This document shows positions 18,211 through 28,001 of a stretch of 64,000 nucleotides of DNA, piece after piece. The position numbers were made by a program, and so were the translations under genes. How positions within the stretch are numbered: position 1 is the first letter of the stretch; each line of letters starts with the position of its first letter. This DNA comes from Sphingomonas sp. HDW15A (GTDB lineage Bacteria; Pseudomonadota; Alphaproteobacteria; Sphingomonadales; Sphingomonadaceae): assembly GCF_011301715.1 (NCBI RefSeq), contig NZ_CP049870.1:1178001-1242000 (forward strand), given 5' to 3'. The notes under the pieces are model-generated. The model was not told the DNA's origin and did not search any database. It saw nothing but the letters and a program-made list of their open reading frames with translations.

Positions 18211-19017
18211 TTAGCGCAGGAAGCTCGCGAGATGCCACCAGTCGGACGGAACGGAAACGGCGGCGTGGTCCCGCTTCTCCTCCGAGACGAAGAGAGCGAA
18301 GCAGGTCGCTCCGCTTCCGGACATTCTCACCAAGTTGGCTCCGGCTTGCCCGGCGAGCCATTTGAGCACGTCGCCGATCGCGGGCGCGATTTTACGGGCC
18401 GGCGTTTCGAGATCGTTCCGGCCCGTCCTCCAGTCGTCCAGCGGTCCCCGATCGATGCCGTCCCAGCGAGCGAACACCGCCCCTGTCGACACCGGTACGA
18501 GCGGATTCACCAGCAGGACCGGCGATCCGGAAACCGTCGAATCCTCGATCGGCCGGAGCTCGTCGCCTGCCCCGCTGCCTCGCACGGTCATGCTCAGCAG
18601 GCAGGCAGGAACGTCGGCGCCAAGCGCGGGTGCCACCGCCTGCGCATGATTCGGGTCGATGCTCCAAAGGCGAGTGAGCAGCCGGAGCGCAGCGGCCGCA
18701 TCTGCCGAGCCTCCGCCAATCCCGCTAGCCACGGGCAACTTCTTGTCGAGGGTCAGCGCAGCGCCTCCGGCCACGCCAGCCTTCGCGGCCAACGCTTCGG
18801 CAGCGCGGACGACGAGATTGTCGCGCTCACCCGCGAGCGCTCCGGCGAAGGGGCCGTTCACATTCAGTGAAATCCCGGCGGCAGGCTCAACGTGAAGAAG
18901 GTCGCCGTCCGTGCAGAAGGCGAACAGGGTCTCAAGCTCATGCCTTCCATCGGGCCGGCGTCCGCGCACATGAAGTGCGAGATTGAGCTTGGCCGGTGCC
19001 GGCTCGGAAAGCCGCAT
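18211..19017 (-). CDS. ispE: 4-diphosphocytidyl-2-C-methyl-D-erythritol kinase
   Basis: A 268-residue GHMP kinase of the non-mevalonate isoprenoid pathway. The N-terminus MRLSEPAPAKLNLALHVRGR and the ATP loop LPVASGIGGGSADAAAALRL are diagnostic. The ATG at 19017 overlaps the TGA of the upstream TPR gene (ATGA), so translation is probably coupled; the longer frame upstream runs into that gene. Confidence 0.95.
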   Translation of the reverse strand: MRLSEPAPAKLNLALHVRGRRPDGRHELETLFAFCTDGDLLHVEPAAGISLNVNGPFAGALAGERDNLVVRAAEALAAKAGVAGGAALTLDKKLPVASGIGGGSADAAAALRLLTRLWSIDPNHAQAVAPALGADVPACLLSMTVRGSGAGDELRPIEDSTVSGSPVLLVNPLVPVSTGAVFARWDGIDRGPLDDWRTGRNDLETPARKIAPAIGDVLKWLAGQAGANLVRMSGSGATCFALFVSEEKRDHAAVSVPSDWWHLASFLR

Positions 19018-20690
19018 CAGGGCGCGGCGTTGGCTTTGTCGAGGCCGCGTTCGATCTTCGATTCTATGCGGGCCTTGGCAGCAGCCTCTTCGGTAGTGGC
19101 GAGGGCCGCGCGCCATGCAAAGCGCGCCTCGATCCGGCGACCGGCCGTGTAGAGCGCATCGCCGAGATGCTCGCGAATTTCGCCCTGGCCGGGGTCGGAT
19201 GCGGCGGCCCGGTTCAAGGTCTCGATCGCCTCGTCGACCTTGCCGCGCTTGAATTGCGCCCAGCCGAGCGAATCCGTGATCGAGGCGTCATCCGGCTTCA
19301 ACGCGCTTGCCTTGCGGACCATCGCCTCTGCGGCCTCGATGTCCTCGCCTCGCTCCAGCATCCCGTAGCCAAGGAAGTTGAGCAGCAGCGAATTCTCCGG
19401 CGACGATGCCAAGGCGGACTGCATGATTGCCTTGGCTTCCGGCCAGTTGCCCGATTCCTCAAGCGCGCTAGCACGATAAAGTTGCAGGGCCCACAATTCG
19501 TCGGAGGTCTCGCGGCTCTGGGCGAGTGCGATCGCCTGGGCGTAGGCCTGGGCGGATTCCGGTTGGCGTTCGAGGCGGCTGAAGACCGCTCCGAGGCGCG
19601 AAAAGGCATCGGCGCTGGGCGCGATCGAAGCGGTGCGATGCGCCCGCGCAAGTGCCTCCTTCTCGCGGCCATTGTCGAGCAGGATACGAACCTCGGCATC
19701 TTCCGCCTGGTTGGCGAAGCTCGAGCCTTCGTCGATCGTCCTCAGGGCCGCGACGGCATCGTCGCTTCGGCCCGCCTCGTCGAGTAGAAGCCCGAGCAGG
19801 AGGACTGCCGCATCATTCTCCGGATTGGCATGCCGGGCGACCTGCGCAAGCGAGACCGCAATCGACTTGTCGTCGAGCCGATTGAGCGCGATCGCCAGGC
19901 CGAGCAAAAGCTCCCCAAAGGCTTTCGAGCTGCTGTCTATCGCTTCACCGAGAGGCTTTCCGGACCTCAGCCTTGCCTGCGCGCTGCTCATTGCAGCGCC
20001 CTTGGCGTCGACCATCTTGGCGGCAGTGGCCATGTCGCCTGCCGCGCGGAACCCGTCGGCGAAGGCAAGGCGCAGGCGGTCGGCGCGTCCGCCTGCCTCC
20101 TCAAGCGCCTTTTCTGCAAGCGGCAGCGCATCAGCAGGCTGCCGGAGTTTCAAATGAATGAGTGCCCTATGCTCGTTCACCTGCCGCGCAAGCGCGCTTT
20201 GCGGGTTCACGCTGTCGAGACTCTGGACCGCGTTTCCGTCCTTGGCATCCGCCCGCGCCCAGGCCTCGACGAATGGCAGAAGGAATGACGAATCGATCGT
20301 GCCGCCGCCGTTTCGCAAGTGCGCGAGCGCGTCGCTCTGGCGGTTGCGAACAAGCAGGTCCGCGATGGTGAGCATTCGAAGCTCGAGCGGCGCACGGTCG
20401 AACGGCACGCCGTTGCCGAGCTCGAGCGCAAGTCGCATGTCGCCGGCTTCGATGGCCCCGACAATCGCGCGTTGCCGGAGGCGTTCGTCGGCCGGAAGAT
20501 CCCGTACCAGCGCGGCGAACAACTTGGATGCGGTCGCTGGATCGCCCATCGTGTCGGCCGCACGCGCCGCGAGATAGGTCGAAAGGCGCTCCGCCTCTGC
20601 GGGATTGCTCGCCGTCGCGGGCATTGCCAGCGGCAGGATCAGGGCTGCCAGCACTGCCGCTCTACATATTCGGGTAATTGGGGCCTCCAC
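19017..20690 (-). CDS. Exported tetratricopeptide-repeat protein
   Basis: About 557 residues: a signal peptide (ICRAAVLAALILPLAMPATAS) followed by TPR-like helical hairpins through the whole length, e.g. NSLLLNFLGYGMLERGEDIE and DSLGWAQFKRGKVDEAIETL. The GTG at 20690 lies inside the end of the ETF-QO gene (28-base overlap); a later GTG is also possible. In sphingomonads proteins of this shape accompany ispE. It probably works as a periplasmic or outer-membrane scaffold; the partner is unknown. Confidence 0.8.
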   Translation of the reverse strand: MEAPITRICRAAVLAALILPLAMPATASNPAEAERLSTYLAARAADTMGDPATASKLFAALVRDLPADERLRQRAIVGAIEAGDMRLALELGNGVPFDRAPLELRMLTIADLLVRNRQSDALAHLRNGGGTIDSSFLLPFVEAWARADAKDGNAVQSLDSVNPQSALARQVNEHRALIHLKLRQPADALPLAEKALEEAGGRADRLRLAFADGFRAAGDMATAAKMVDAKGAAMSSAQARLRSGKPLGEAIDSSSKAFGELLLGLAIALNRLDDKSIAVSLAQVARHANPENDAAVLLLGLLLDEAGRSDDAVAALRTIDEGSSFANQAEDAEVRILLDNGREKEALARAHRTASIAPSADAFSRLGAVFSRLERQPESAQAYAQAIALAQSRETSDELWALQLYRASALEESGNWPEAKAIMQSALASSPENSLLLNFLGYGMLERGEDIEAAEAMVRKASALKPDDASITDSLGWAQFKRGKVDEAIETLNRAAASDPGQGEIREHLGDALYTAGRRIEARFAWRAALATTEEAAAKARIESKIERGLDKANAAP

Positions 20691-22308
20691 CGCCTTCGGG
20701 AACGACCCAGTTGATGTTCTGGGTCGGGTCCTTGATGTCGCACGTCTTGCAGTGGACGCAGTTCTGCGCGTTGATCTGCAAGCGCGGTTTCCCGCTTTCC
20801 TCGACAATCTCATACACCCCGGCAGGGCAATAACGCTGCTCCGGCGCGTCGTAGAGGGCGAGGTTCACCGCAATCGGTACGTCGGCGTCCTTGAGCGTCA
20901 GGTGAACCGGTTGGTCTTCCTCATGATTGGTGTTCGAGATGAATACCGAGGAAAGCCGGTCGAAAGTCAGTGCACCGTCGGCCTTGGGATAGACGATCGG
21001 TCGAACCTCGTCCTTGCGGCGAAGTGTCGTGTGATCCGCATGATGCTTCAAGGTCCACGGCGTTCGAAGTCCTATGGCGTTGAGCCACATATCAAATCCG
21101 GCGAAGAGGGTCCCGATCGTGCCGCCCCAGCGCGAAACCGCGGGCTGGGCATTGCGGACCTTCTTCAGTTCGTCGGCGATCCAGCTTGAGCGAACCGCGG
21201 GCTCATAGTCGGAAAGCACGTCAGAGCGACGATCGGCCGTGATCGCCTTGAACGCGGATTCGGCGGCAAGCATCCCGGACTTGATCGCCGTGTGGCTTCC
21301 TTTGATCCGCGGGACGTTGACGAAGCCTGCGGCACAGCCGACCAGCGCTCCGCCGGGAAAGGCGAGCGTCGGGATCGCCTGCCAGCCGCCCTCGTTGATG
21401 GCGCGCGCACCGTAGGATGCGCGCTTGCCGCCTTCGATCTCGGCGCGGATTGCCGGATGGGTTTTCCAGCGCTGGAATTCCTCGAACGGCGAAAGGTAGG
21501 GGTTCGAATAGTCGAGCGCGGTGACGAAGCCGAGCGCGACCTGCCCGTTTTCCTGGTGATAGAGGAAGCCCCCGCCCCAAGCATCGTCGAGCGGCCACCC
21601 CTGCGAATGGATTACCCTGCCCGGCTTATGTTTCTCCGCAGGAACATCCCATAATTCCTTGATCCCAAGACCGTAAACCTGAGGGCCGCAGTCCTTTCGA
21701 AGGTCAAAGATCCGGGTCAACTCCTTGGTCAGGTGGCCGCGCGCACCCTCCGCCAGGAAAGTGTAGCGGGCATGGAGCTCCATTCCGGGCTGATAGTCGG
21801 GGCGGTGCTTGCCGTCGCGGGCGACACCCATGTCGCCCGTCGCGACGCCCTTAACGCTGCCATCGTCGTGGAACAGGACTTCGGCCGCCGCGAAGCCGGG
21901 GAAGATCTCGACGCCCAGTTCCTCGGCCTGGGTTGCCAGCCACCGCGTCAGGTTGCCGAGGCTGCAGGTGTAGGTGTCCTTGTTCGACATGAACGGCGGC
22001 ATCAGCCAGTGCGGGATCGAATATTTGCCCTTGGCGCTCAGCACCCAGTGAAGATTATCGGTCACCGGCACGCCGACCGGCGCGCCTTTGTCCTTCCAGT
22101 CGGAAATAAGCTCATTCAGCCCTCGTGGATCGATGACTGCGCCGGACAGGATGTGCGCCCCGACTTCCCCGCCCTTTTCCAGAATGCAGACGGAAATTTC
22201 GCGCCCGCTCTCGGCAGCGAGTTGCTTCAATCGAATCGCCGAGGCTAGCCCGGCAGGACCTGCGCCGACCACGACAACGTCATATTCCATCGATTCGCGG
22301 TCGCTCAT
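20662..22308 (-). CDS. Electron transfer flavoprotein-ubiquinone oxidoreductase
   Basis: A 548-residue inner-membrane-associated flavo-iron-sulfur protein that passes electrons from ETF to ubiquinone during fatty-acid and amino-acid oxidation. It has the FAD loop VVGAGPAGLASAIRL, the EKGGEVGAHILSGAVIDPRG block, and at the C-terminus the 4Fe-4S cysteines NCVHCKTCDIKDP with the family tail PEGGGGPNYP. Length is normal. Confidence 0.96.
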   Translation of the reverse strand: MSDRESMEYDVVVVGAGPAGLASAIRLKQLAAESGREISVCILEKGGEVGAHILSGAVIDPRGLNELISDWKDKGAPVGVPVTDNLHWVLSAKGKYSIPHWLMPPFMSNKDTYTCSLGNLTRWLATQAEELGVEIFPGFAAAEVLFHDDGSVKGVATGDMGVARDGKHRPDYQPGMELHARYTFLAEGARGHLTKELTRIFDLRKDCGPQVYGLGIKELWDVPAEKHKPGRVIHSQGWPLDDAWGGGFLYHQENGQVALGFVTALDYSNPYLSPFEEFQRWKTHPAIRAEIEGGKRASYGARAINEGGWQAIPTLAFPGGALVGCAAGFVNVPRIKGSHTAIKSGMLAAESAFKAITADRRSDVLSDYEPAVRSSWIADELKKVRNAQPAVSRWGGTIGTLFAGFDMWLNAIGLRTPWTLKHHADHTTLRRKDEVRPIVYPKADGALTFDRLSSVFISNTNHEEDQPVHLTLKDADVPIAVNLALYDAPEQRYCPAGVYEIVEESGKPRLQINAQNCVHCKTCDIKDPTQNINWVVPEGGGGPNYPNM

Positions 22309-22402
22309 CCCGGTTCCTCTGTCGTGCCGCCGCGCCAGTGCGTCGAATACAGCCCTGCCAATTCCTTGACCGCGCCGTCAACCTTGGAAGAAGGTGGCGG
22401 CC

Positions 22403-23104
22403 ATGGCCGGCGACACACATACAAGCGACGCGCGCGAAGCTGCAGCGCTCCTCAGCTGGTGGATCGAATCCGGAGTTGACGTCGCGATCGGCGAGGAGCC
22501 GCGTGATTGGCGGCGGCGACCGCCCCCGGCTCAGGCGGAAGCGCTGATGCAATCGGTGACAACCGAGAATGAGGCGATTCCGGCGGATTTTGTCGCGTTT
22601 CGAAGCTGGCTGGAGGAGTCCACCGACCTGCCGCTGTCGGCTTCAGCGGCGCGAAGGGTATTGCCCCGCGGCGAAGCTGGTGCCGAGATCATGCTGATGA
22701 CCGACGTTGCCTCTTCCGAAGACGATGGCGAACCCATCGGTGGGGAAGCATGGCTTCTGACGAAACGGATGCTCGCCGCGATCGGCTTTAGCGCCGACCA
22801 GGCATACCTCGCCAACCTCTCGTGCTTTTCGAGCCCCGGCACCAGTCTTGGCGGCGCCGACCTGGAGCGCTGCGTCGAGATCGCTCGGCAGCATATTGCG
22901 CTCGTGGCGCCGAAGCGGCTCGTGCTTTTCGGCGACGGCCCGTCCCGCGCCTTTCTGGGCGGCACGGTCACGCAGAGGCGCAACAAAATTCACAAGGTGG
23001 AGGGGGCGCGGACGATCGCCACCTTTGCTCCGCGGTGGCTGCTGCAACGGCCTGCCGACAAGGCATTGGCGTGGCGCGACCTGCTGCTACTGATGGAAGA
23101 ATGA
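22403..23104 (+). CDS. Uracil-DNA glycosylase-like protein, degenerate active site
   Basis: A 233-residue protein with the core of the UDG superfamily family 4/5 (GGEAWLLTKRMLAAIGF, AYLANLSCFSSPGTS, KRLVLFGDGPSRAFLG). The iron-sulfur cysteines and the usual catalytic motifs (GEAPG..., and HP(S) in motif C) are replaced: here MTDVASSEDDGEP and TFAPRWLLQRP. It may be non-catalytic or have another activity. The ATG at 22403 has AAGG eight bases before; the gene overlaps the lytic transglycosylase start (ATGATG). Confidence 0.75.
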   Translation: MAGDTHTSDAREAAALLSWWIESGVDVAIGEEPRDWRRRPPPAQAEALMQSVTTENEAIPADFVAFRSWLEESTDLPLSASAARRVLPRGEAGAEIMLMTDVASSEDDGEPIGGEAWLLTKRMLAAIGFSADQAYLANLSCFSSPGTSLGGADLERCVEIARQHIALVAPKRLVLFGDGPSRAFLGGTVTQRRNKIHKVEGARTIATFAPRWLLQRPADKALAWRDLLLLMEE

Positions 23105-24837
23105 TGATTCTAAGCCGGTTCTCCGCAGTCGCGCTGCTTGCTCTCGCCTCGCCATCTCTGGCCCAGGATCCCTTGGCTCCTTCGCCTGAAGAAGAAAGCG
23201 ACGAGGATGAGCCGGTCCTGACCACCCCCGAGCCGGCCGCGCCGGTACAGCCACCCGCTCCGAAGCCTCTTGTCGTACCCAAGGACTGGCGCGGGGTGTT
23301 CGCCGCGATTCGCAGTGGCGACTGGCCGGCAGCCGACGCGGGCATCGCCGCGCTCCCGGATCACGTGCTGAAGCCCGTCGCCAAGGCCGAGCTCTACACG
23401 GCGAAGAACAGCCCGAAGGTTGAGCTTGGACCCATCGTGCAACTGCTGTCGGAAGCGCCGGACCTGCCGCAGGCCGAGCAGCTGCAGCGAATGGCCTTCA
23501 GCCGCGGCGCGACAGAGGCGCCGGGTATCGCTCGCGCGGCCCGGATGATCCCGCTCGGGGCTGCCCCACGGCGCCACCGCTCGCGCCCGGTCAACGGGGA
23601 TCCGGTCGCCGACCAGTTGCGCGCTGCGCTGGAGCCGCTGGTTAAGGACAATCTCGCCCCCCAGGCCGAGGCGCTTTACCAGCAAAGCGCCGCGTTGCTG
23701 ACGGCGGAAGGACGTGCCGAAGCGGCGCAGCGCGTCGCGTGGATATATTACCTCGTGGGCCGCGATGCCGATGCCAAGCGCGTCGCCGAGGCCGGAATTT
23801 CCGGTGTCACCGGCGACTGGGCCGCGCAGGCGCAATGGATCGCGGGCCTCGCCGACTGGCGCCTCAACAACTGCGACAGTGCCGCCGGCCACTTTCGCGC
23901 CGTCGCCTACAGCCAGGCAGAAAGCGAGCTTCGCGCGGCCGGCGCTTATTGGGCGGGGCGGGCCGAGCAGGCCTGCCGGCGACCCGCCAATGTGGAGCCG
24001 ATGATGAAGCTTGCGGCGCGCGCGCCGGATAGTTTCTACGGCCTGCTTGCGCGCGAGACCTTGGGCATGTCGAAAGCCCTTCCCCCACCTTCGCCCGCGT
24101 CGAGCCGCATCGAATCGCTGCCGAATATCCGCCGCGCCAACGAGCTTGCGGCGATTGGCGAGCGAAGCCTTGCCGAACAGATGATCCGCCACCAGGCACG
24201 GATCGGCAATCCTTCCGATCACGGTGCGCTGATTGCCAAGGCGCGGACGATGGAGCTTCCGGCAACCGCTTACTGGCTTGCCCATAACGGGCCGCAAGGT
24301 GCGCGCGTATCGGCGGCCGACCGCTTCCCCCTGCCGCGCTGGGCGCCGAGCGGCGGCTGGCGGATCGACCCCGCCTGGGCCTGGGCCCATGCCCGCCAGG
24401 AAAGCGATTTTCGTCATGCGGCGGTTAGCCCGGCTGGCGCCGTCGGCCTGATGCAGGTGCGGCCCGGAACGGCGGGCGACTTCGCCCGCGCACGTGGAGT
24501 AGCGGTGGGAAACCTTTCCGACCCGGCGACCAACCTGGAATATGGCCAGAGCTTCATCGAGCTGATGCGGCGCAATGCCGCCACTCAGGGCCAGATGGTG
24601 AAGATCATCGCCGCCTATAATGCCGGCCCCGTTCCCGTGACCCGGTGGAACTACATCAATCACCGGAACGATCCCCTGCTGTGGATCGAGAGCCTCAATT
24701 ATTGGGAAACCCGCTATTACGTACCGGCAGTTCTGAGAAACCTCTGGGTTTACGAAGGGTTGCGGGGCACTCCGCAGACGACGTTGCATGAATTGGCGCA
24801 GGGTCGTTGGCCCAGCTTTCCGACGTATCGTCGCTGA
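23101..24837 (+). CDS. Lytic transglycosylase (SLT domain), periplasmic
   Basis: A 578-residue Slt70-like enzyme: signal peptide MMILSRFSAVALLALASPSLAQ, an acidic/Pro-rich linker, a long helical superdomain, and a C-terminal SLT domain with the catalytic glutamate in AHARQESDFRHAAVSPAGAV, then GLMQVRPGTA and IAAYNAGPVPV. It cleaves peptidoglycan glycan strands. The ATG overlaps the stop of the UDG-like gene, so the two are cotranslated. Confidence 0.94.
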   Translation: MMILSRFSAVALLALASPSLAQDPLAPSPEEESDEDEPVLTTPEPAAPVQPPAPKPLVVPKDWRGVFAAIRSGDWPAADAGIAALPDHVLKPVAKAELYTAKNSPKVELGPIVQLLSEAPDLPQAEQLQRMAFSRGATEAPGIARAARMIPLGAAPRRHRSRPVNGDPVADQLRAALEPLVKDNLAPQAEALYQQSAALLTAEGRAEAAQRVAWIYYLVGRDADAKRVAEAGISGVTGDWAAQAQWIAGLADWRLNNCDSAAGHFRAVAYSQAESELRAAGAYWAGRAEQACRRPANVEPMMKLAARAPDSFYGLLARETLGMSKALPPPSPASSRIESLPNIRRANELAAIGERSLAEQMIRHQARIGNPSDHGALIAKARTMELPATAYWLAHNGPQGARVSAADRFPLPRWAPSGGWRIDPAWAWAHARQESDFRHAAVSPAGAVGLMQVRPGTAGDFARARGVAVGNLSDPATNLEYGQSFIELMRRNAATQGQMVKIIAAYNAGPVPVTRWNYINHRNDPLLWIESLNYWETRYYVPAVLRNLWVYEGLRGTPQTTLHELAQGRWPSFPTYRR

Positions 24838-24910
24838 TAGGCTCGCCACTCATGGGCGAATTGCCTACGAAGGTTCTTGTTTCGTTCTCGTCTAAACATA
24901 TCATGGCGCC

Positions 24911-25981
24911 ATGTCTGTCGAGTCGAACCACGGGCGCGGAGCTACGCGCAATGCCACGCCGTCGCGCTTCAACCTGAAGCAGCACTTGGTCGACGGCGAC
25001 TGGCTCGACCAGGTGGATGCGCTCGACGGGGTCGCGCCGCGCCGGACCACCGTAACCATCGAAAAACCCAAGAGCATACTCACCCGCAACAGCTCGCCGG
25101 ACATCGGCTTCGACCGTTCGGTCAACGCCTATCGCGGCTGCGAGCACGGCTGCATCTATTGCTTTGCGCGGCCTACCCACGCCTATCACGACCTGTCGCC
25201 GGGCGTGGATTTCGAAAGCCGGCTTTTCGTGAAGCCGGATGCCGCCAAGCTGCTGCACGCGGCGCTATCGCGGCCGGGCTACGAATGCGCGCCGATCGCG
25301 ATGGGTACAAACACCGATCCCTATCAGCCGATCGAGGAGCGCTGGCGCGTCACTCGGTCGGTTATCGAGCTTCTGCTTGAGACCCGGCACCCCTTCACGA
25401 TCACCACCAAGTCCGACCGGGTGCTTCGCGATCTCGACCTGCTGGTCCCCGCCGCGAAGCTCGGGATCGCGTCGGTCGCGATTTCCGTGACGTCGCTCGA
25501 ATCGCAAACGGCACGGCTGATGGAGCCCCGCGCCTCCGCCCCTCGCAAGCGCCTGGAAGCGGTGCGAACGCTCAACGAGTCCGGCGTCCCCTGTCATGTC
25601 GCGATTGCGCCAGTCGTGCCGCAGATCACCGACCATGAGCTCGATCACCTGGTCGAGGCCGCTGCAGATGCGAAGGCGCGCGGCGCATTCTATCTTCCGG
25701 TCCGCCTTCCGCACGAGGTGGCGCCCCTGTTCCGCGACTGGCTGGAACAGCATTTCCCGGATCGTGCCGGCAAGGTCATGGCGACGATTCATTCGCTGCG
25801 CGGCGGAAAGGATAATGATCCCAACTTCTTCAGCCGGATGCGCGGCCAAGGCGCCTGGGCCGAATTGCTGAAAACGCGATTCGAGAAAGCCATCCGCCGC
25901 TACGGCGTTCCCCAGTCGAAATTTCCGCTTCGCCGCGACCTGTTCGAGCAGCCGGCGGGGGCGCAAATGCGGCTTCTGTGA
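24911..25981 (+). CDS. Radical SAM protein, PA0069/spore-photoproduct-lyase-like
   Basis: A 356-residue radical SAM enzyme. The cluster motif C-x3-C-x2-C is RGCEHGCIYCFARPTH, preceded by NAYRGC and followed by MGTNTDPYQPIE, ISVTSLE and VAIAPVVPQITD. This places it in the PA0069 family, related to DNA photoproduct lyases, with no settled function. Start ATG at 24911. Confidence 0.92.
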   Translation: MSVESNHGRGATRNATPSRFNLKQHLVDGDWLDQVDALDGVAPRRTTVTIEKPKSILTRNSSPDIGFDRSVNAYRGCEHGCIYCFARPTHAYHDLSPGVDFESRLFVKPDAAKLLHAALSRPGYECAPIAMGTNTDPYQPIEERWRVTRSVIELLLETRHPFTITTKSDRVLRDLDLLVPAAKLGIASVAISVTSLESQTARLMEPRASAPRKRLEAVRTLNESGVPCHVAIAPVVPQITDHELDHLVEAAADAKARGAFYLPVRLPHEVAPLFRDWLEQHFPDRAGKVMATIHSLRGGKDNDPNFFSRMRGQGAWAELLKTRFEKAIRRYGVPQSKFPLRRDLFEQPAGAQMRLL

Positions 25982-26035
25982 CCGCTCGTCGAGAGAGGGC
26001 ATGACAAGCGCCGCAGACGCCCTTACGTCGACAGA

Positions 26036-27439
26036 ATGAATCGCATTCCGTCTGCGGCCTTGTTCCTTGCCGCCGCCTCCGCCCCCCTGTTCGCGCAGAC
26101 ACGGCCCACCCCTGCTCCGCTGGCAGTCGACCCGGTCGTTGCCCGATTGCGCGACGATGCGCTCGCCAACGACCATTATGCCTGGGACATTACCGAGGGC
26201 CTGACCACCGAAGTCGGGCAACGCATGGCCGGGACCGAGGCAGAGGCCCGAGCGCGAAACTGGTCCGTCGCAAAGCTGAAGTCACTCGGATTCAGCAACG
26301 TGCGGATCGAGGAGTTCACTGTTCCAACCGCCATCCGCGGCGCCGAAAGCGCGGAGATCCTCGCGCCGTTCCCGCAAAAGATGGTCGTAAACGCGCTCGG
26401 CGGAAGCGGCGTGACTGGGCCGGAGGGCGTAACCGGCGAGGTGGTCGGTTTCGACAGCGTCGACTCGCTGCGCCTTGCGCCGGAAGAGAGCGTTCGCGGC
26501 AAGATCGTCTTCGTCGATCACCGAATGACACCGACGCAGGACGGCTCGGGCTACGGCCAGTTCGGCGCGCCCCGCCGGCAAGGCCCAACGATCGCCAGCC
26601 AGAAGGGCGCGATCGCAATCGTCATTCGCTCGATCGGGACGGATCATAACCGCACCCCCCACACCGGTTCGATGGAGTTCGCCAATGGCGCCAAACCGAT
26701 TCCGGCCGGCGCGCTGAGCGTTCCCGATGCCGAACAGCTGGAACGGATCCTGAAGCGCGGCAAGCCGGTCACGATGCGGCTCCGCCTCCAGGCCCAGCGC
26801 ATGCAGGGCGCGTCGGGGAATGTCATTGCCGAGCTGCCGGGCAGCGACCCAGCTCTCGCCCCCGTCCTCGTCGGCTGTCACCTCGACAGCTGGGACCTCG
26901 GCACCGGTGCGATCGACGACGCGTCGGGCTGCGGGATCGTGGCGGCCGCTGCAAAACGCATCATGAATGCTGGCAAGCCGAAGCGGACAATCCGGGTCGT
27001 TTGGTTCGGGGCGGAAGAAATCGGCCTTCTCGGCGGCCTCGACTATCAGGCGAAGCACGGCAAGGAGCCGCATTACGCGCTTGCCGAGAGCGACTTCGGC
27101 GCGGACCGCATCTGGCAGGTCAACAGCAAGTTGGGGACTGAGCGCCGCGAGGAAGCGCGCATGCTTGGCGCTGCGCTTGCGCCGCTTGGAATCCTGACGG
27201 GATCGTTGGAGACGGCAGAGGGGTCCGACATCGGCCCGATGATCGCTGCCGGGGTTCCGGGCGTTGGCCTTAGCCAGGACGGGACCCGCTATTTCGACCT
27301 GCACCATACCGCCAACGATACGCTCGACAAGATCGATCCCGTCCAGCTTCGCCAGAATGTCGCCGCATGGACGGCGATGCTGGCGGTTCTTTCGGGCCCG
27401 ATCGAACCGGTGAAGCTGAAACGCCGCCGCGTGCGTTAA
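26036..27439 (+). CDS. M28 family zinc metallopeptidase, exported
   Basis: A 467-residue aminopeptidase-type enzyme with a signal peptide (RIPSAALFLAAASAPLFAQ). An inserted protease-associated (PA) region (GKIVFVDHRM) precedes the catalytic domain. Zinc ligands are seen in VGCHLDSWD, GAIDDASG, FGAEEIGLLGG, SDIGP and LHHTANDTLDKI. It probably trims peptides in the periplasm or outside the cell. Start ATG at 26036. Confidence 0.93.
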   Translation: MNRIPSAALFLAAASAPLFAQTRPTPAPLAVDPVVARLRDDALANDHYAWDITEGLTTEVGQRMAGTEAEARARNWSVAKLKSLGFSNVRIEEFTVPTAIRGAESAEILAPFPQKMVVNALGGSGVTGPEGVTGEVVGFDSVDSLRLAPEESVRGKIVFVDHRMTPTQDGSGYGQFGAPRRQGPTIASQKGAIAIVIRSIGTDHNRTPHTGSMEFANGAKPIPAGALSVPDAEQLERILKRGKPVTMRLRLQAQRMQGASGNVIAELPGSDPALAPVLVGCHLDSWDLGTGAIDDASGCGIVAAAAKRIMNAGKPKRTIRVVWFGAEEIGLLGGLDYQAKHGKEPHYALAESDFGADRIWQVNSKLGTERREEARMLGAALAPLGILTGSLETAEGSDIGPMIAAGVPGVGLSQDGTRYFDLHHTANDTLDKIDPVQLRQNVAAWTAMLAVLSGPIEPVKLKRRRVR

Positions 27440-27468
27440 TCCGAAAACGAAACGAAGGACGACCACAT

Positions 27469-27705
27469 ATGCGAATCATCTTTATCGCCCCGTTTGCGCT
27501 TCTCGCCGCCTGCCAGGTGAGCGAGGGGAATAATTCGGTCACCGTCGCCTACAACCAGGACGTTGCGGAAAACGCGGCTGAAGACGTTGCCAACGCAGCG
27601 CAGGAAGCCGGTGCGGCCATCGCCAACGGTACCGAGGAAGCCGTCGACCGCGCGCAGAATGTCGAGGTCGAAGTCGACACCAACAAGGCCGACAACAGCA
27701 ATTAG
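27469..27705 (+). CDS. Small lipoprotein
   Basis: A 78-residue protein with a lipoprotein signal ending in LLAAC (cysteine about residue 15), followed by an acidic, alanine-rich tail ([20 protein letters not shown]). GAAGGA lies upstream of the ATG at 27469. It follows the peptidase by 30 bases, and the tRNA-Pro gene follows. Function unknown; comparable acidic lipoproteins are frequent in sphingomonads. Confidence 0.8.
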   Translation: MRIIFIAPFALLAACQVSEGNNSVTVAYNQDVAENAAEDVANAAQEAGAAIANGTEEAVDRAQNVEVEVDTNKADNSN

Positions 27706-27744
27706 GTTTGCGGCAGGGGCAGTGACGCTCTAGAGGGCCCCCGT

Positions 27745-27863
<119 letters not shown>

Positions 27864-27922
27864 CAATTTGCGCGATGCCCGGCCTCGCTTGTCCTCCGGA
27901 TAAGCACCGGGCGCGCCTGGTG

Positions 27923-27999
27923 GGGCCTGTAGCTCAACTGGTTAGAGCTGGCCGCTCATAACGGCTTGGTTGCGGGTTCGAGTCCTGCCGGGCCCACCA
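27923..27999 (+). tRNA. tRNA with CAT anticodon, probably tRNA-Ile2
   Basis: A 77-nt cloverleaf with encoded CCA: acceptor GGGCCTG/CGGGCCC, D-stem GCTC/GAGC, anticodon stem GGCCG/CGGCT around CTCATAA, T-stem GCGGG/CCTGC. The CAT anticodon allows elongator Met or Ile2 (lysidine). The anticodon stem/variable region CTTGGTTGC resembles E. coli tRNA-Ile2 (CTTGGTCGC) rather than elongator Met, and initiator features are absent. Identity is thus an inference. It ends two bases before the stop of the convergent histidine kinase gene. Confidence 0.93.
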
Positions 28000-28001
28000 T
28001 C

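Noticed and set aside
23110..24849. A 579-codon minus-strand frame opposite the lytic transglycosylase
   Set aside because: Antisense shadow of an intact SLT-domain gene; no family resemblance.
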